DNA from: Dyella silvae
Lineage (GTDB): Bacteria; Pseudomonadota; Gammaproteobacteria; Xanthomonadales; Rhodanobacteraceae
Direction: 5' to 3'
Assembly (NCBI RefSeq): GCF_026421305.1
Contig: NZ_JAPJBQ010000005.1
Location: forward strand, 264,499 to 328,498
DNA: 64,000 nt
Made by a program: the position numbers and the translations under genes
Notes under the pieces: model-generated
Seen by the model: only the letters and a program-made list of their open reading frames with translations
What the model was told of the DNA's origin: nothing
Database searches by the model: none
Shown: positions 45,981 through 55,106 of the stretch, one piece after another
Numbering within the stretch: the stretch's first letter is position 1
Layout of the letters: the number at the start of each line of letters is the position of its first letter

Positions 45981-48029
45981 TTACAGCAGAGGTATGAGTA
46001 GGAGGGCCACGATGTTGATGATCTTGATCAGCGGGTTCACCGCAGGGCCGGCCGTGTCCTTGTACGGATCGCCCACGGTGTCGCCGGTAACGGCGGCCTT
46101 GTGCGCGTCCGAACCCTTGCCGCCGAAATGATCATCCTCGATGTACTTCTTGGCGTTGTCCCATGCGCCACCACCGGTGGTCATCGAGATGGCCACGAAC
46201 AGGCCGGTGACGATGGTGCCGATCAGCACGCCACCCAGCGCCTGCGCGCCTGCCTCCGCGCCACCCAGCCACTTGAACCCGAACACCACGACGACCGGTA
46301 CGAGCACCGGCAGCAGCGACGGGATCAACATTTCCTTGATGGCGGACTTGGTGAGCATATCCACTGCACGGGAATAATCCGGCTTGGTGGTGCCCTCCAT
46401 GATGCCCGCGATCTCGCGGAACTGGCGGCGCACTTCTTCCACCACTGCACCTGCCGAGCGCCCCACCGCTTCCATCGCCATCGCACCAAACAGATACGGA
46501 ATCAGGCCGCCGATCAGCAGGCCGATGATCACGTAGGGGTTGGAGAGATCGAAGCGGAAGTCGTCGATGTTGAGGTGCTTGGTCAGGTTGTGCGTGTAGT
46601 CGGCAAACAGCACCAACGCAGCCAGACCCGCCGAGCCAATGGCATAACCTTTGGTCACTGCCTTGGTGGTGTTGCCCACCGCGTCCAGCGGATCGGTAAC
46701 GCCGCGCACTTCCGGGGGCAGCTCAGCCATTTCGGCGATGCCGCCGGCGTTGTCGGTAATCGGGCCGTACGCGTCCAGCGCCACGATCATGCCGGTCATG
46801 CTCAGCATGGCGGTAGCGGCGATGGCGATACCGTAGAGACCGGCCAGCTGATACGCGCTCCAGATCGCCGCGCATACGGCAAGCACTGGCAGCGCCGTCG
46901 ACTTCATCGACACGCCAATGCCCGCGATGATGTTGGTGGCATGGCCGGTAGTGGAGGCCTGCGCGACGTGCTGCACCGGTTTGTATTCGGTCGCGGTGTA
47001 GTACTCCGTGATCACCACCATCGCGCCGGTCAGCACCAGGCCGATCAGCGAGCAGCCATACAGATGGCCAACGCCGTAAGCGGAATCGCCCATCAGCTGG
47101 CTGGTGATCGGCCAGAACGCGATGGCGGCAAGCACGGCCGATACGGCTACGCCGGCATACAGCGCGTTCATGATCTTCGGGCCGCGTGCCTTCACGAAGA
47201 AGGTACCGATCACCGACGCAACGATGGATGCGCCGCCCAGCACCAGCGGGAACAACACACCGTTGCTGCCGGTCTGCTCCGCCATCACGCCGCCCAGCAA
47301 CATGGTGGCGATCAACGTCACCGCGTAAGTCTCGAACAAGTCGGCGGCCATGCCGGCGCAGTCGCCTACGTTGTCACCCACGTTGTCGGCAATCACGGCC
47401 GGGTTGCGCGGATCGTCCTCGGGGATGCCGGCTTCTACCTTGCCCACCAGATCGGCGCCCACGTCGGCACCCTTGGTGAAAATGCCGCCGCCGAGACGGG
47501 CGAAGATCGAGATCAGCGACGCACCGAAGGCCAATCCCACCAGGGCATGCAGGGCGTGCATGGTCTCGTAGCCCATGCGGCTCAGCACCACGTAGTAACC
47601 CGTGACGCCAAACAACGCCAGACCCACCACCAACATGCCGGTGATGGCGCCGCCACGAAACGCGACGTTGAGTGCAGCGGCCAAGCCGCTGCGCGCGGCT
47701 TCAGCGGTGCGCACATTGGCACGCACCGAAACGTTCATGCCGATATAACCGGTGGCGCCGGACAAAATGGCACCGATTGCAAAACCGATCGCGGTGGCCC
47801 AGTCCAGCGCAAAGCCAATGATGAGAAACAACACCACACCGACGCCGCCGATGGTGGCGTACTGGCGATTGAGATACGCCTTCGCACCTTCCTGGATCGC
47901 GGAAGCGATCTCCTGCATACGTGCGTTGCCCGGCGATTTTGCCAAGATCCAGCGCACAGACAGTGCGCCGTAGAGAACCGCCAGGACCGCACATGCCAGC
48001 ACGATCCACAAGCCATACTGCTGCAGCAT
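45981..48029 (-). CDS. hppA: K+-independent membrane H+-translocating pyrophosphatase
   Basis: The 682-residue protein has about 16 membrane helices and the PPase motifs '[20 protein letters not shown]', '[20 protein letters not shown]', '[16 protein letters not shown]' and '[20 protein letters not shown]'. It couples PPi hydrolysis to proton export. In '[20 protein letters not shown]' a Lys occupies the site that is Ala in K+-dependent enzymes, so it should be K+-independent. ATG 48029 follows GGGAGG; the longer frame to 48167 is unsupported. Confidence 0.97.
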   Translation of the reverse strand: MLQQYGLWIVLACAVLAVLYGALSVRWILAKSPGNARMQEIASAIQEGAKAYLNRQYATIGGVGVVLFLIIGFALDWATAIGFAIGAILSGATGYIGMNVSVRANVRTAEAARSGLAAALNVAFRGGAITGMLVVGLALFGVTGYYVVLSRMGYETMHALHALVGLAFGASLISIFARLGGGIFTKGADVGADLVGKVEAGIPEDDPRNPAVIADNVGDNVGDCAGMAADLFETYAVTLIATMLLGGVMAEQTGSNGVLFPLVLGGASIVASVIGTFFVKARGPKIMNALYAGVAVSAVLAAIAFWPITSQLMGDSAYGVGHLYGCSLIGLVLTGAMVVITEYYTATEYKPVQHVAQASTTGHATNIIAGIGVSMKSTALPVLAVCAAIWSAYQLAGLYGIAIAATAMLSMTGMIVALDAYGPITDNAGGIAEMAELPPEVRGVTDPLDAVGNTTKAVTKGYAIGSAGLAALVLFADYTHNLTKHLNIDDFRFDLSNPYVIIGLLIGGLIPYLFGAMAMEAVGRSAGAVVEEVRRQFREIAGIMEGTTKPDYSRAVDMLTKSAIKEMLIPSLLPVLVPVVVVFGFKWLGGAEAGAQALGGVLIGTIVTGLFVAISMTTGGGAWDNAKKYIEDDHFGGKGSDAHKAAVTGDTVGDPYKDTAGPAVNPLIKIINIVALLLIPLL

Positions 48030-48183
48030 CGGAGCCTCCCCATGAGTGGTAACGATTTGCACCGGGACCACCCATCGGCACCCCCGATACGGCGGCCGCC
48101 CTTGCGGGCGGTCATAGGCGAGTATAGACAGAGGCTGACGACAGTCGTGTTGTGCAACGCAACGCACTGCGGCATCGGATCAC

Positions 48184-48215
48184 AAAAAAGGCGGCGCCTT
48201 GTACGGCGCCGCCTT
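48184..48215 (-). terminator. Terminator of the RcnB-like gene
   Basis: An 11-bp stem AAGGCGGCGCC/GGCGCCGCCTT with loop TTGTAC, followed on the minus strand by a T-run, 19 nt past the stop at 48235. It also insulates hppA. Confidence 0.92.
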
Positions 48216-48234
48216 GAGATCACCTGAGTGTTGA

Positions 48235-48618
48235 TCAGCGGATGACCAAGTCCATGATCATGTTGTCGCCGATCGACACCAGCAGGTAATTGTTGGATTC
48301 ACGCACCCAGCGGTAGCCGTAGGGCGGCGGCGCCAGGCGGTAATAGCTGTAGTCGTTCACAATGACCATCGGACCGTCATAACGATAGCCGCGGGCCCAG
48401 CGTGGCCGCCCGTAATAGGCACGATCGCTGTAGTAACGGCGCTCCCAGTGTTCGAGGCGGTCGCGGTCACGCCAGCCGTCGCGGTCATGCCCGCGGCCGT
48501 GATCACGATAATCATCGCGGTCATGTCCCCGGCCATGGTCATGCCACGGATCGGACAGAGCGGCGCCGCTGCCGGCAAGCAGGGCCAAGGCTACGAGCAT
48601 GCTGGTCAGGGCTTTCAT
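48235..48618 (-). CDS. RcnB-like periplasmic protein
   Basis: The 127-residue precursor has a signal peptide (MKALTSMLVALALLAGSGAA-LS). A His/Asp/Arg repeat region follows ('DPWHDHGRGHDRDDYRDHGR'), then the RcnB-like C-terminal domain 'YRLAPPPYGYRWVRESNNYL' and 'LVSIGDNMIMDLVIR'. RcnB in E. coli takes part in Ni/Co homeostasis; the His/Asp-rich part here could bind metal. ATG 48618 follows GAGGAGG. Confidence 0.85.
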   Translation of the reverse strand: MKALTSMLVALALLAGSGAALSDPWHDHGRGHDRDDYRDHGRGHDRDGWRDRDRLEHWERRYYSDRAYYGRPRWARGYRYDGPMVIVNDYSYYRLAPPPYGYRWVRESNNYLLVSIGDNMIMDLVIR

Positions 48619-48783
48619 CGGATCCTCCTCGGTGGATCCCGCCGGCGCCATGTGCGTCGGTCAGGCAGGCGCATCGTAAGAATGTGCGTCTGAATGGAGG
48701 AGGTGATTTCCTGCTTCTGGCGTGAGAGCTTTCAGTTATCGCTCAGGCAGGTGAACAGAAAGACCCATAGGCAGGGGGCAGGG

Positions 48784-49551
48784 ATGTTCGTACGCGTTTT
48801 ACTCGTGTTGGCCTCGCTCGCGCTTCTGCTCTACGCCGCTCTTTGCACGTCCCTGGCGCTGGGGCAACGGCGGGAGATCTATCACCCCGAAGCCACCTGG
48901 CCGGTGCGGCAATCGCCGGACTTTGAGCTGACCAGGGAAGGTGTCCGGCTGCGCGGTTGGGTGGTGAATCCAGGAAAGGCCAAGGCGCTGTTGTATTTCG
49001 GCGGCAACGGCGAGCGGATCGAGGATGCACGGGCAGACCTGGCGCAATGGTTGCCCGATCGCACCATCTACCTCCTGGCCTACCGAGGATATGCCGCTAG
49101 CGAAGGTGAAGCGTCCGAGGCGGCACTGATCGGCGACGCCACGGCGCTATTCGATCGGGTGGCGCCGCGGCACACGGCGGTGGCCGTGCTCGGTCGTAGC
49201 CTCGGAAGCGGCGTGGCAGTGCAACTCGCCGCGCAACGACCGGTGGAGCGACTGGTCCTGGTGACTCCCTTCGATAGCCTTGTTCGCGTCGCAGGCGACT
49301 ACCTCCCATGGGTGCCGGTCAATCTGCTTATGCGCGAGCGTTTCGAGTCGTGGCGGTATGTGGCGGCTATTCGTTGTCCGGTGTTGGTGATTCGCGCCGA
49401 ACAGGACGAGATCATTGCCGCCGTGCGCACTGCCGCGCTCATTCGCGCGTTCCCCACGCCCCCGGCAGAACAGGTCGTGGCCGATGCTGGACACAACACG
49501 ATTCAGGACTACGCGGACTACCGCGTGAGTCTGAGCCGTTTCCTGCAGTAG
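48784..49551 (+). CDS. Membrane-anchored alpha/beta hydrolase
   Basis: The 255-residue protein has an N-terminal membrane segment ('VLLVLASLALLLYAALCTSL'), then an alpha/beta hydrolase fold. It shows 'ALLYFGGNGERIEDARADLA', 'YLLAYRGYAASEGEASEAAL', nucleophile 'LGRSLGSGVAVQLA', 'VIRAEQDEIIAA' (Asp) and 'VVADAGHNTIQDYADY' (His). It resembles the BEM46/YfhR-like serine hydrolases with unknown substrate. It ends 3 bp from the convergent phosphofructokinase gene. Confidence 0.9.
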   Translation: MFVRVLLVLASLALLLYAALCTSLALGQRREIYHPEATWPVRQSPDFELTREGVRLRGWVVNPGKAKALLYFGGNGERIEDARADLAQWLPDRTIYLLAYRGYAASEGEASEAALIGDATALFDRVAPRHTAVAVLGRSLGSGVAVQLAAQRPVERLVLVTPFDSLVRVAGDYLPWVPVNLLMRERFESWRYVAAIRCPVLVIRAEQDEIIAAVRTAALIRAFPTPPAEQVVADAGHNTIQDYADYRVSLSRFLQ

Positions 49552-49554
49552 CTG

Positions 49555-50823
49555 TCAGCGTGCAAACGGTTCGAGCTTGCGCGCGACGGCGGTGTTCTTC
49601 AGTGTCACGTATAGCGGGAGCCCGTTCTTGCCATAAGGCAGCGGCGCTTCACCTTGGATCAGTGGCGCGAGGTAACGGCGGGCCGCTGCCGTGATGCCGA
49701 ACCCGTCTCGTGTGAGGAAGCTCGCCGGCATCTTCTTTTCGCGATTGGCGATCTTCGCCAACGGTGCGGGTTCGATCTTCCAGCGATAAGGCGCGTCGCT
49801 GCCGCGCACGATGACGGGCATCACCGCGTTCATGCCGGCCAGCGCGTACTCCACGGCGGCCTTGCCCACGGCGTAGGCCTGCTCCGCATCGGTCTTGGAA
49901 GCGAGATGGCGTGCCGAGCGCTGCAGATAGTCAGGCAGGGCCCAGTGATATTTGTAGCCAAGCTTTTCCTTCACCAGCGCGGCGAGCACCGGCGCCACAC
50001 CGCCAAGCTGCGAGTGGCCAAACGCATCACGCGTACCGGCTTCGGCCAGAAATTGCCCTTCGGCATTGCGGATGCCCTCGGAAGCCACCACCGTGCACCA
50101 GCCCACGCGTTCCACCGTGGCCTTCACCTTGGCCAGGAAAGCCGTTTCGTCGAACACGCGCTCGGGGAACAAGATGATGTGCGGCGGCGCATCGGCGCCT
50201 TCGCCGGCCAGGCCCGAGGCGGCGGCGATCCAGCCCGCGTGGCGCCCCATCACTTCAACAATGAAAACCTTGGTGGATGTATCCGCCATCGACGCCACAT
50301 CCAGGCTGGCTTCCAGCGTGGACACGGCCGTGTACTTCGCTACCGAGCCGAAGCCCGGGCAGCAATCGGTGACGGCGAGATCGTTGTCCACCGTCTTGGG
50401 CACGCCTATGCAACGGATGTCGTAGCCCATCGCCTTGCCCAGTTGCGAAATCTTGAGCGCGGTGTCGGCGGAATCATTGCCGCCGTTGTAGAGGAACCAA
50501 CGGATGTCATGCGCACGAAACACATCGATCAGTCGCTCGTATTCGGCGCGGTTGGCGTCCAGCGACTTCAGCTTGTAGCGGCACGAACCAAAGGCGCCGC
50601 CCGGCGTGTGACGCAGGGCCGCAATGGCCGCTTTGGATTCCTTGCCGGTGTCGATCAACTCTTCGCGCAGCGCGCCCAGAATGCCGTTGCGCGCGGCGTA
50701 AACGGCAACTCCTTTCGCGCGCGCTGCTTCAATCACGCCCGCAGCAGTCGCATTGATCACAGCGGTAACGCCGCCGGACTGGGCATAGAGCAAACGACCT
50801 TGGGGCTTCGATGCGGGCTTCAT
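49555..50823 (-). CDS. pfp: PPi-dependent 6-phosphofructokinase
   Basis: The 422-residue protein is a PfkA-superfamily enzyme: 'LLYAQSGGVTAVINATAAGV', 'GGAFGSCRYKLKSLD', 'RWFLYNGGNDSADTALKISQ', 'IGVPKTVDNDLAVTDCCPGF' and 'EVMGRHAGWIAAASGLAGEG'. Asp in 'GGNDS' (Gly in ATP enzymes) and Lys in 'PKTVDND' (Gly in ATP enzymes) are the marks of PPi use. It phosphorylates fructose 6-phosphate reversibly with PPi. The VOC gene lies 6 bp upstream on the same strand. The PPi network also includes hppA and ppa nearby. Confidence 0.95.
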   Translation of the reverse strand: MKPASKPQGRLLYAQSGGVTAVINATAAGVIEAARAKGVAVYAARNGILGALREELIDTGKESKAAIAALRHTPGGAFGSCRYKLKSLDANRAEYERLIDVFRAHDIRWFLYNGGNDSADTALKISQLGKAMGYDIRCIGVPKTVDNDLAVTDCCPGFGSVAKYTAVSTLEASLDVASMADTSTKVFIVEVMGRHAGWIAAASGLAGEGADAPPHIILFPERVFDETAFLAKVKATVERVGWCTVVASEGIRNAEGQFLAEAGTRDAFGHSQLGGVAPVLAALVKEKLGYKYHWALPDYLQRSARHLASKTDAEQAYAVGKAAVEYALAGMNAVMPVIVRGSDAPYRWKIEPAPLAKIANREKKMPASFLTRDGFGITAAARRYLAPLIQGEAPLPYGKNGLPLYVTLKNTAVARKLEPFAR

Positions 50824-50829
50824 GGGTTC

Positions 50830-51258
50830 TCAATCCGGTAGGGCGAGGTTGCCGTGATCATCAAACATGAAATACGGATTGAATGCGAATTCCCATAGGT
50901 GCCCATCGGGATCGGTGAGGTAGCCGGAGTAGCCACCCCAGAAGGCTTCCTGCGGCGCTTTGAGTTCGCGCGCGCCCGCGGCTATGGCAACGGCGAACCA
51001 TGCATCCACTTCCGCTTTTGAGTCGGCGTTGCGTGCCAGCGTGATGGCAGCGAAGCCCGTGGGCAGGTCTTCGGCGAGCGCATCGTCGGCAAGCGCATCG
51101 CGGCTGTAGAGCGCCAGCACAACAGCGCCACCCTTGAGGAACACGATGTTCTCGTTGCTCGCCGACGACGCCTTCCAGCCCCAGGCCTCGTAAAACTGGC
51201 GGGAGCGCGTCAGGTCGCTGACGCCGAGCGTGACGATGTGAATACGGGGAGCGGTCAC
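50830..51258 (-). CDS. VOC-superfamily (glyoxalase-like) protein
   Basis: The 142-residue protein has the paired beta-alpha-beta motif of the VOC fold: 'RIHIVTLGVSDLTRSRQFYE', 'NIVFLKGGAVVLALYSRDAL', 'GFAAITLARNADSKAEVDAW' and 'GGYSGYLTDPDGHLWEFAFN'. It belongs to the glyoxalase/bleomycin-resistance group of unknown substrate. It lies 6 bp ahead of the phosphofructokinase gene, so the two are likely co-transcribed. Confidence 0.9.
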   Translation of the reverse strand: MTAPRIHIVTLGVSDLTRSRQFYEAWGWKASSASNENIVFLKGGAVVLALYSRDALADDALAEDLPTGFAAITLARNADSKAEVDAWFAVAIAAGARELKAPQEAFWGGYSGYLTDPDGHLWEFAFNPYFMFDDHGNLALPD

Positions 51259-51388
51259 GGGCTTCTCCTGCGGTTGGGCGAGCTAGAGAGCTTAATCCTG
51301 CCCGGGTGATCCGTCCTCGTGACGTTTCTGTGTCACGGTTAACTCTTTTTGCAACAACCACTTGCCGTTTTCCGGTGATTGCCGCGGT

Positions 51389-51417
51389 TTGACGGCACCG
51401 GCCCCAGAAGCTAACTT
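51389..51417 (+). promoter_or_regulatory. Possible adk promoter
   Basis: TTGACG (51389-51394), a 17-nt spacer and TAACTT (51412-51417), 68 nt before the adk ATG. The -35 is good, the -10 is poor. Confidence 0.4.
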
Positions 51418-51484
51418 TGCTACCCAATTTCTTGCATTTCGTGGGCCCGCAGCGTGCGGTGACCCGGGAATACCTTGGAGCACT

Positions 51485-52069
51485 ATGCGACTCGTCCTAC
51501 TCGGTCCGCCCGGTTCGGGCAAAGGCACCCAGGCTGCGCGTCTGAAGGTGGAACTCGGCATACCGCACATCTCGACCGGCGACATGCTGCGCGCCGCCGT
51601 GGCTGCCGGCACGCCGACGGGCCTGAAGGCGAAGGCGGTGATGGACGCCGGCAAGCTGGTGTCGGACGACATCCTGCTGGCCATGCTCGAAGAGCGCCTT
51701 TCGCAGGATGACGTGAAGAACGGCTTCATCCTCGACGGTTATCCGCGCAACCTCGCCCAGGCCGATGCGCTCGACCACCTGCTGGTCAAGATCGGCCAGC
51801 CGCTGGATGCCGTGGTCAAGCTCGACGTGCCCAATGAAGTGATCATTGGCCGTTGCGAAATCCGCTTCGCTGCCGAGCACCGCAAGGACGATGATCCGGT
51901 GGTCGTGCGTGACCGCCTGAAGGTCTATGCCGAGCAGACGGCACCGGTCGCTGACTTCTTTGCCCGCCGCGGCAAGCTGCAGGTGGTGGATGGCGTGGGC
52001 GAGCTCGACGAGGTCACCGGCCGCGTCAAGCGAGCGCTGGCCTCCGAATCGGCCGCCGCCAACGGCTAA
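51485..52069 (+). CDS. adk: Adenylate kinase
   Basis: The 194-residue enzyme has the P-loop 'LLGPPGSGKGTQAARLKVEL', 'HISTGDMLRAAVAAGTPTGL', 'GFILDGYPRNLAQADALDHL' and a short LID without zinc cysteines ('CEIRFAAEHRKDDDPVVVRD'). It interconverts ATP+AMP and 2 ADP. ATG 51485 follows TTGGAG; the frame is open from 51362 without support. A terminator separates it from mpl. Confidence 0.98.
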   Translation: MRLVLLGPPGSGKGTQAARLKVELGIPHISTGDMLRAAVAAGTPTGLKAKAVMDAGKLVSDDILLAMLEERLSQDDVKNGFILDGYPRNLAQADALDHLLVKIGQPLDAVVKLDVPNEVIIGRCEIRFAAEHRKDDDPVVVRDRLKVYAEQTAPVADFFARRGKLQVVDGVGELDEVTGRVKRALASESAAANG

Positions 52070-52078
52070 ACGCTTTCC

Positions 52079-52107
52079 GGGCCGCCGCAAGGCGGCCCGA
52101 TGTTTTT
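52079..52107 (+). terminator. Intrinsic terminator of adk
   Basis: An 8-bp stem GGGCCGCC/GGCGGCCC with loop GCAA, then GATGTTTTT, 10 nt after the adk stop. Confidence 0.85.
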
Positions 52108-52153
52108 CAGGGGTGGCACGCGGTGCTGCCCAGTTTCGGCAAACGGGTTATCC

Positions 52154-53509
52154 ATGCGTCTGCACATCCTCGGCATCTGCGGCACCTTCATGGGCGGCGT
52201 CGCCGCTTTGGCGCGTGAGCTCGGCCTTACCGTCGAAGGTTCCGACGCCAACGTCTATCCACCCATGAGCACCCAGCTCGAATCGCTGGGCATCCGCCTG
52301 ATGGATGGCTACAAGCCCGACTACCTCAAGCCCGCGCCCGACCTCGTGGTCGTTGGCAACGCCATGACGCGCGGCAATCCGGCCGTCGAATACATGCTCG
52401 ACGAGCAGCAGCGCTACATCTCCGGCCCGCAATGGCTTGGCGACACGCTGCTGCCGGGCCGCGAAGTGCTGGCGGTGGCGGGCACGCATGGCAAGACCAC
52501 CACGACGAGCCTGCTGGCCCATTTGCTGGAAAGCGCCGGCCTGGCTCCGGGTTTTCTGATTGGCGGCGTGCCGGGCAATTTCGATGTGTCGGCACGCGTG
52601 GGTAGCGGCAAGCCCTTCGTGATCGAAGCGGACGAATACGACAGCGCGTTTTTCGACAAGCGCTCGAAGTTCGTGCACTACCGTCCGCGCATCGCCATTC
52701 TCAACAATCTCGAATACGACCACGCGGATATTTTCCCTGACGTGGCCGCGATCCAGCGCCAGTTCCATCACCTCGTGCGTACGGTGCCGGGCAATGGACG
52801 GCTGATCGTCAACGCACACGACCAGCATCTGGCCGAAGTGCTCGCCATGGGTTGCTGGACGCCGGTGGAGACCTTCGGCATCGGCAAGGGCGATTGGCAG
52901 GCCGAGCTGCAGACCGCCGATGGCTCTGCGTTTGCGGTGCGCCGTAACGGCGAGCTGATCGGCGAGATTCATTGGCCGCTGTTGGGGCAGCACAGTGTGA
53001 TGAATGCGCTCGCCGCGCTGGCGGCGGCCGCCGCGGCGGGTGCGGATCCACGTGCGTTGCTGCCGGCTTTCGCCACGTTTCAGAGCGTCAAGCGCCGCAT
53101 GGAAGTGGTGGGTGAGGTTGGCGGCGTACGCGTCTACGATGACTTCGCGCATCACCCTACGGCGATTGCCACCACGCTGGCTGGTTTGCGCGCCAAGGTC
53201 GGCAAGTCGCGCATCGTAGTGGCGCTGGAGCCGCGTTCGAATTCGATGCGGTTGGGTGCACACGCCGAGGCGTTGGCGCCGTCGTTGGCAGATGCTGACG
53301 CGGTGGTGTTCCTGCATCGCCCCGAGTTGCCGTGGGATGCGAGCCGCGTCACCGGTGCCTTGAACGGGCGCGGCAGTACCGTGCCGACCGTCGATGCGTT
53401 GATTACGGCGCTGCGCTATGAAGTGCGTGCGGGTGATCACGTGGTCTTCATGTCCAACGGCGGGTTTGAAGGGGCTCCGCGCCGTTTTGTCGATGCCATC
53501 AAGCCTTGA
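52154..53509 (+). CDS. mpl: UDP-MurNAc:L-Ala-gamma-D-Glu-meso-DAP ligase
   Basis: The 451-residue Mur-ligase-fold enzyme reuses peptidoglycan tripeptide by joining it to UDP-MurNAc. Key pieces are 'HILGICGTFMGGVAALAREL', the ATP-binding 'VAGTHGKTTTTSLLAHLLES', 'FVIEADEYDSAFFDKRSKFV', 'ILNNLEYDHADIFPD' and 'RVYDDFAHHPTAIATTLAGL'. The N-terminal 'GTFMGG' distinguishes Mpl from MurC. ATG 52154 fits the family start. Confidence 0.97.
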   Translation: MRLHILGICGTFMGGVAALARELGLTVEGSDANVYPPMSTQLESLGIRLMDGYKPDYLKPAPDLVVVGNAMTRGNPAVEYMLDEQQRYISGPQWLGDTLLPGREVLAVAGTHGKTTTTSLLAHLLESAGLAPGFLIGGVPGNFDVSARVGSGKPFVIEADEYDSAFFDKRSKFVHYRPRIAILNNLEYDHADIFPDVAAIQRQFHHLVRTVPGNGRLIVNAHDQHLAEVLAMGCWTPVETFGIGKGDWQAELQTADGSAFAVRRNGELIGEIHWPLLGQHSVMNALAALAAAAAAGADPRALLPAFATFQSVKRRMEVVGEVGGVRVYDDFAHHPTAIATTLAGLRAKVGKSRIVVALEPRSNSMRLGAHAEALAPSLADADAVVFLHRPELPWDASRVTGALNGRGSTVPTVDALITALRYEVRAGDHVVFMSNGGFEGAPRRFVDAIKP

Positions 53510-53524
53510 TCGCTGCCTCGCTGC

Positions 53525-53546
53525 AGGAGCGCACAAGTGCGCTCCT
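53525..53546. repeat. Short palindrome of repeat family C
   Basis: AGGAGCGCAC-AA-GTGCGCTCCT, a perfect 10-bp palindrome 15 nt after the mpl stop. It shares AGGAGCGCAC/GGGAGCGCAC with the element at 40823-40902. Confidence 0.7.
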
Positions 53547-53578
53547 ACAGGCGGGTCATTGGCGGTTAGACTCTTCAC

Positions 53579-54181
53579 ATGGCCGCCCAGCCTCCTTATA
53601 TCGATCTGCCGCTGTTCCCTCTTGGCACCGTGCTTTATCCCGGTGGCCAGCTGCCGCTGCGCATTTTTGAACCACGCTACCTGGACATGGTGCGCGAGTG
53701 CGCACGCACCGGCGGTGCATTTGGCGTCTGCCTGATCCTGGAAGGGGCTGAGGCCGGTGCGCCGGCGAGGCCTGCCGCGGTGGGCACGCTGGCGCGCATC
53801 ATCGATTTCCACAATCGCGAAGACGGCCTGCTCGGCATCGTCACCGAAGGTGCGGAGCGCTTCCGGGTGTCGCGCACGCGCGTGCGTTCGAATGGGCTGG
53901 TGCGCGGCGACGTCGAGTTGTGGCCGCAGGAAATGCCGCAGCAAGTGCCGGTGGAGCTGGCACTGTTGCCTTCGATCCTTGAGCGTTTGATCGAAAACAT
54001 GGCGCCGCAATGGCGGCTCGCGCCGCGCGCGTCGTATGACGATGCCAGCTGGGTAGGTTTCAGGCTGGCCGAATTGTTGCCGCTGCAGCCGGATGAGCGG
54101 CAGCACATGCTTGAAATCACCGATCCGCTGCGCCGCCTCGCGGAGCTGCGCGACATCCTTCCGCGTTTCCAGCGTGCCTGA
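53579..54181 (+). CDS. LON N-terminal-domain (PUA-like) protein
   Basis: The 200-residue protein equals the substrate-binding N-domain of Lon without ATPase or protease: 'IDLPLFPLGTVLYPGGQLPL', 'RIFEPRYLDMVRECARTGGA', 'FGVCLILEGAEAGAPARPAA' and a helical end 'LPLQPDERQHMLEITDPLRR'. Stand-alone copies are frequent in proteobacteria; function unknown, possibly substrate or adaptor binding. It follows mpl by 69 bp. Confidence 0.93.
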   Translation: MAAQPPYIDLPLFPLGTVLYPGGQLPLRIFEPRYLDMVRECARTGGAFGVCLILEGAEAGAPARPAAVGTLARIIDFHNREDGLLGIVTEGAERFRVSRTRVRSNGLVRGDVELWPQEMPQQVPVELALLPSILERLIENMAPQWRLAPRASYDDASWVGFRLAELLPLQPDERQHMLEITDPLRRLAELRDILPRFQRA

Positions 54182-54282
54182 GCACCTGCTTCGCCGCCAT
54201 TGACGTCATGTGACGCATATTTGCTTTGCGCACACGGGGGCGGCTTCTACACTGGCCCCTTCCTGATCGAGGCGAGGTTTCT

Positions 54283-55101
54283 ATGAGCAGTCTGGCGGGC
54301 AAGACCCTCTTCATCACCGGCGCCTCGCGCGGCATCGGCCTGGCCATTGCGCTGCGGGCTGGACGTGACGGGGCCAACATCGTCATCGCGGCCAAGAGCA
54401 GCGTGCCCAACCCGAAACTGCCTGGCACCATTCACAGCGCAGCCGCCGAGATTGAAGCTGCAGGCGGCAAGGCCTTGCCGATCAAGTGCGATATCCGCGA
54501 AGAAGAGGAAGTGGCCGCGGCCGTCGCTGCGGCCGTGGAAGCGTTTGGCGGCATCGACATCCTGGTCAACAACGCCAGTGCGATCTGGCTGGCCGGTGTG
54601 CTCGACACGCCGATGAAGCGCTTCGATCTGATGCAGCAGGTGAATGCGCGCGGCAGCTTTCTGTGCGCACAAGCGTGCTTGCCGCATCTGCTCAAGGCAG
54701 AGAACCCGCATATCCTCACGCTCGCCCCGCCGCCGTCGCTCAGTAGCAAATGGTGGGCGCCGCACACGGGTTACACGCTGGCGAAGATGGGCATGAGTTT
54801 CGTCACGCTGGGTCTGGCCGGCGAGTTTGGTCCCAAGGGTGTCGCCGTCAATGCGCTGTGGCCGCGCACCATCATCGCCACCGACGCGTTGAATATGATC
54901 CCGGGTGTTCCGTTGCAGCGTTGCCGCAAGCCGGCCATCGTGGCGGATGCGGCGCACGCGGTGCTTACGCGGCCGGCCAAGGGTTTTGCGGGACAGTTCC
55001 TGATCGATGAAGACGTATTGCGCGAAGCAGGGGTTGCCGATTTGTCGCCTTACGCCATGGACCCGACGCAGTCGCTGCTGCCCGACCTGTTTCTGGACTG
55101 A
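54283..55101 (+). CDS. HSDL2-like short-chain dehydrogenase/reductase
   Basis: The 272-residue SDR has the NAD(P) motif 'LFITGASRGIGLAIALRAGR', 'DILVNNASAIWLAGVLDTPM' and the active-site region 'HILTLAPPPSLSSKWWAPHT' with 'GYTLAKMGMSFVTLGLAGEF' (YxxxK). The 'LAPPPSL' segment and the early 'VIAAKSSVPNPKLPGTIHSA' are typical of the hydroxysteroid-dehydrogenase-like 2 subgroup. Substrate unknown. The HIT gene starts 5 bp after its stop, suggesting an operon through the VOC gene. Confidence 0.92.
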   Translation: MSSLAGKTLFITGASRGIGLAIALRAGRDGANIVIAAKSSVPNPKLPGTIHSAAAEIEAAGGKALPIKCDIREEEEVAAAVAAAVEAFGGIDILVNNASAIWLAGVLDTPMKRFDLMQQVNARGSFLCAQACLPHLLKAENPHILTLAPPPSLSSKWWAPHTGYTLAKMGMSFVTLGLAGEFGPKGVAVNALWPRTIIATDALNMIPGVPLQRCRKPAIVADAAHAVLTRPAKGFAGQFLIDEDVLREAGVADLSPYAMDPTQSLLPDLFLD

Positions 55102-55106
55102 TCTGC

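Noticed and set aside
46101..48227. 708-codon open frame opposite hppA
   Set aside because: Gln/His/Arg-rich shadow; hppA on the other strand has all family motifs.
52148..54106. 652-codon frame opposite mpl and the LON-domain gene
   Set aside because: It crosses two genuine genes and their intergenic repeat, and its sequence has no recognisable domain.
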